DNA of 33,498 bases, from positions 1-33,498 of the forward strand of contig JBFMCN010000004.1 in the NCBI GenBank assembly GCA_040754475.1. The letters are read 5' to 3'. The translations under genes and the position numbers were made by a program. Every line of letters begins with the position of its first letter. Position 1 is the first letter of the stretch. The notes beneath the pieces are model-generated. The model did no database searches, was not told the DNA's origin, and saw nothing but the letters and a program-made list of their open reading frames with translations. Source of the DNA: JAJPHY01 sp040754475. Lineage in GTDB: Bacteria; Actinomycetota; UBA4738; HRBIN12. Below, piece by piece: positions 31,512 to 33,498 of the stretch.

Positions 31512-32500
31512 GCAAGCCGAAGGTCGCCTTCTACTGGTGCGCCTCGTGCGGCGGCTGCGAGGAGGCCATCGTGGATCTTGCCGAAGACGTGCTGACGGTG
31601 GTCGAGGCCGTGGACATCGCTTTCTGGCCGGTCGCCATGGACTTCAAGGTCGAGGACGTAGAGGCGCTCGCCGACGGTGAGCTCGCGGCCTCCTTCATCA
31701 ACGGCGCCATCCGCACGTCCGAGCAGCTAGAGATGGCCGAGCTGCTGCGCCGCAAGTCGGGGGCGGTCGTGGCCTTTGGAAGTTGCGCGTGGCTCGGGGG
31801 CATCCCCGGCCTCGCGAACCTCTACAGCAGGGAGTCGATCCTCGAGTACGTGTACCACGAGTCGCCGAGCCTCGAGGAGGGCCAGGAGACGGTGCCCGAG
31901 GAGGCGATCGATGTACCCGAGGGCCGCATGACCCTTCCCGCCTTCGACGATTCCGTCCGCACGGTCGGTCAGGTCATCGATATCGACTACTACCTTCCCG
32001 GCTGTCCGCCCCCGGTCGACCTGATCCGCGCAGCGGTCATGGGGCTCGTGGAGGGGACGCTGCCGAAGAAGGGCGCGGTCCTCGCGCCGGACGTGGCGCT
32101 GTGCGCCGAGTGCCCGCGCGCCGCGACGAAGCCCGAGGACCTCAAGGTGGAGAGGTTCTACCGGCCCTACGAGATCGTCGCCGATCCCGAGACCTGCCTG
32201 CTGGCGCAGGGCCTGCTGTGCCTGGGGCTGGCCACGCGCTCTGGCTGCGGCGCGGTGTGCGTCGCGGCGAACATGCCGTGCACCGGCTGCATGGGCCCGA
32301 CGAGCAGGGTCGTCGACTACGGGGCGAAGGCGCTGTCGGCGATCGCGTCGCTCCTGGATTCCGACGACGGGGACGAGATCAGCGCGCTCGCTGCCGAGAT
32401 CGCCGACCCCGTCGGCACGTTCTACCGATACAGCCTGCCGGCATCGCTGGTACATCGCCGTGTGGAGCCGGCTCCTGCGAGCGGAAGGCCCGCATCATGA
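31508..32500 (+). CDS. mvhG: MvhG-like small subunit of a group 3c NiFe hydrogenase
   Basis: The 330-residue product carries the iron-sulfur relay of the second hydrogenase. The proximal cluster region is CASCGGCEEAI (Cys11, 14, 17), GSCAWLGGIPG and PGCPPPVDLI. C-terminal Cys-rich segments CAECPRAA, CLLAQGLLC, SGCGAVCVAANMPC and TGCMGP bind two more clusters. There is no Tat signal, so it is cytoplasmic. It differs from hydD in length and sequence, so the two hydrogenases are not a recent duplication. It overlaps both neighbours by ATGA. Confidence 0.92.
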   Translation: MSKPKVAFYWCASCGGCEEAIVDLAEDVLTVVEAVDIAFWPVAMDFKVEDVEALADGELAASFINGAIRTSEQLEMAELLRRKSGAVVAFGSCAWLGGIPGLANLYSRESILEYVYHESPSLEEGQETVPEEAIDVPEGRMTLPAFDDSVRTVGQVIDIDYYLPGCPPPVDLIRAAVMGLVEGTLPKKGAVLAPDVALCAECPRAATKPEDLKVERFYRPYEIVADPETCLLAQGLLCLGLATRSGCGAVCVAANMPCTGCMGPTSRVVDYGAKALSAIASLLDSDDGDEISALAAEIADPVGTFYRYSLPASLVHRRVEPAPASGRPAS

Positions 32501-33498
32501 GCGAGATCTTGATCGACCCCATAACCCGGCTCGAGGGACATGGGAGGATCCACATCTTCCTCAACGACGCCGGAACCGTCGACCGCGCATACCTGCAGAT
32601 CCCGGAGCTCCGCGGCTTCGAGAAGTTCGCGCAGGGACGCCGCGCCGAGGACATGCCGCAGATCACCTCGCGAATCTGTGGGGTGTGCCCGATGGCGCAC
32701 CACATGTGCGGGGCGAAGACGCTCGACGACCTGTTCCACGTGGACCCGCCCTCGGTGGCGAAGAAGGTCCGCGAGATGGTCTACGACGCCTTCATGATCG
32801 AGGACCACGCGCTGCACTTCTTCTACCTGGGCGGACCCGACTTCGTCGTCGGCCCGACCGCGCCGAAGGCCGAGCGCAACATCCTCGGCGTTGTCGCCAA
32901 GGTCGGGCTCGACATCGGCAAGGAGGTCATCGGCGTCCGGAAGGAGCTGCGCGAGCTCATCAGCGACGCGGCCGGCAAGGTCATCCACCCGGTCTTCGGA
33001 CTGCCGGGCGGCGTCTCGCAGCCCATCTCGCCCGAGCTGCGTGACCGGTTCATGGCCGGCGCAGCACACGCGGTCGAATTCGGCAAGTTCGCACTGCAGG
33101 TCTTCCGCAACGTTGTCCTCTCAAACGCTGAGTACGTGGACCTCGTCACGTCCGAGGCCTACACGCATCGCACCTACTACATGGGCCTTGTGGACGAGCA
33201 GAACCGGACGAACTTCTACGACGGCCGCCTGCGGGTCGTGGGCCCCGACGGTAAGGAGTTCCTCACGTTCGGCGTGAAGGAGTACCTGGACCACGTCACC
33301 GAGCACGTCGAGCCGTGGAGCTTCATCAAGTTCTCCTACCTGAAGGACGTCGGGTGGAACGGGTTCACCGACGGACCCGAGAGCGGCGTGTTCGCCGTGG
33401 CCCCGCTCGCGCGGCTGAACGCCGCCGACGGGATGTCCACGCCGGTCGCGCAGGAGGCCTACGAGGAGTTCTTCTCGACGCTAGGCGGCCGGCCGGTA
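32497..33498 (+). CDS. mvhA: MvhA-like large NiFe subunit, group 3c (partial, 3' end outside window)
   Basis: 334 codons are open to the window edge. The N-terminus MSEILIDPITRLEGHGRI is typical of NiFe large subunits, and the first ligand motif is RICGVCPMAHHM (Cys61, Cys64). GGPDFVVGP, PVFGLPGGVSQPIS, FIKFSYLKDVGW and VFAVAPLARLNAADGMSTPVA follow in family order. The C-terminal DPCxxC motif lies beyond the window. The MvhD and HdrABC neighbours argue for group 3c (Hdr-linked), not F420- or NAD-linked enzymes. Its ATG overlaps the mvhG stop. Confidence 0.93.
   Translation, partial: MSEILIDPITRLEGHGRIHIFLNDAGTVDRAYLQIPELRGFEKFAQGRRAEDMPQITSRICGVCPMAHHMCGAKTLDDLFHVDPPSVAKKVREMVYDAFMIEDHALHFFYLGGPDFVVGPTAPKAERNILGVVAKVGLDIGKEVIGVRKELRELISDAAGKVIHPVFGLPGGVSQPISPELRDRFMAGAAHAVEFGKFALQVFRNVVLSNAEYVDLVTSEAYTHRTYYMGLVDEQNRTNFYDGRLRVVGPDGKEFLTFGVKEYLDHVTEHVEPWSFIKFSYLKDVGWNGFTDGPESGVFAVAPLARLNAADGMSTPVAQEAYEEFFSTLGGRPV

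Noticed and set aside
1..33498. CRISPR arrays, insertion sequences or prophage genes
   Set aside because: No regularly spaced repeats, transposase or integrase frames were seen anywhere in the window.

Overview
The window is a GC-rich bacterial chromosome segment, most likely from an uncultured actinobacterial lineage. The evidence is indirect: high GC; frequent GTG/TTG starts; three tRNA genes without an encoded CCA end; tightly overlapped (ATGA/GTGA) operons; Ser/Pro/Glu-rich lipoproteins; large PAS-rich sensors; and a DUF4446 gene beside serS. Both ends are cut inside genes.

Left part, 1-6299. On the minus strand lie larB-larC (nickel-pincer cofactor synthesis), a membrane histidine kinase and a membrane protein with an HExxH motif that runs off the window. 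A DUF4446 protein and serS run divergently on the plus strand.

Middle part, 6300-14000. This is a signalling region built around three tRNA genes: Ser-UGA, Ser-GCU and Arg-ACG. It holds a TasA/camelysin-like secreted protein, a protein made of six PAS domains with no output domain, a single-domain response regulator, a 46-residue basic protein, a PAS-GAF-PAS sensor of the NarX-like HisKA_3 class, and a lipoprotein. The sensor has Asn in place of the usual phospho-accepting His, and its stop codon lies inside the antisense strand of tRNA-Arg. Two matching 7-2-7 inverted heptamer sites lie about 61-62 bases upstream of the TasA-like gene and of the sensor gene, which suggests a NarL-type regulon.

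Sulfur part, 14047-21051. A YezD-like small protein precedes a sulfate ABC transporter (binding lipoprotein, CysT, CysW, CysA). A sulfonate/taurine/nitrate-type ABC transporter (binding lipoprotein, ATPase, permease) follows directly. A structured leader and a repeated 17-mer precede the sulfate-binding protein gene. Nicotinate phosphoribosyltransferase is convergent with the last permease.

Right part, 22508-33498. One run of eleven co-directional genes, overlapping or nearly so, encodes a complete group 3b (NADP-linked, sulfhydrogenase-type) NiFe hydrogenase in the order beta-gamma-delta-alpha. It continues with a hydrogenase maturation protease carrying an unusual 98-residue tail, then HdrC, HdrB, HdrA, MvhD, MvhG and MvhA-like subunits, the last cut by the window end. 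By family knowledge, the second half should form an Hdr-Mvh-type complex that bifurcates electrons from H2 to ferredoxin and a disulfide or other acceptor, while the first half exchanges electrons between H2 and NADP(H). Joining both hydrogenases and a full Hdr module in one operon in an apparent actinobacterium is the most striking feature of the window.
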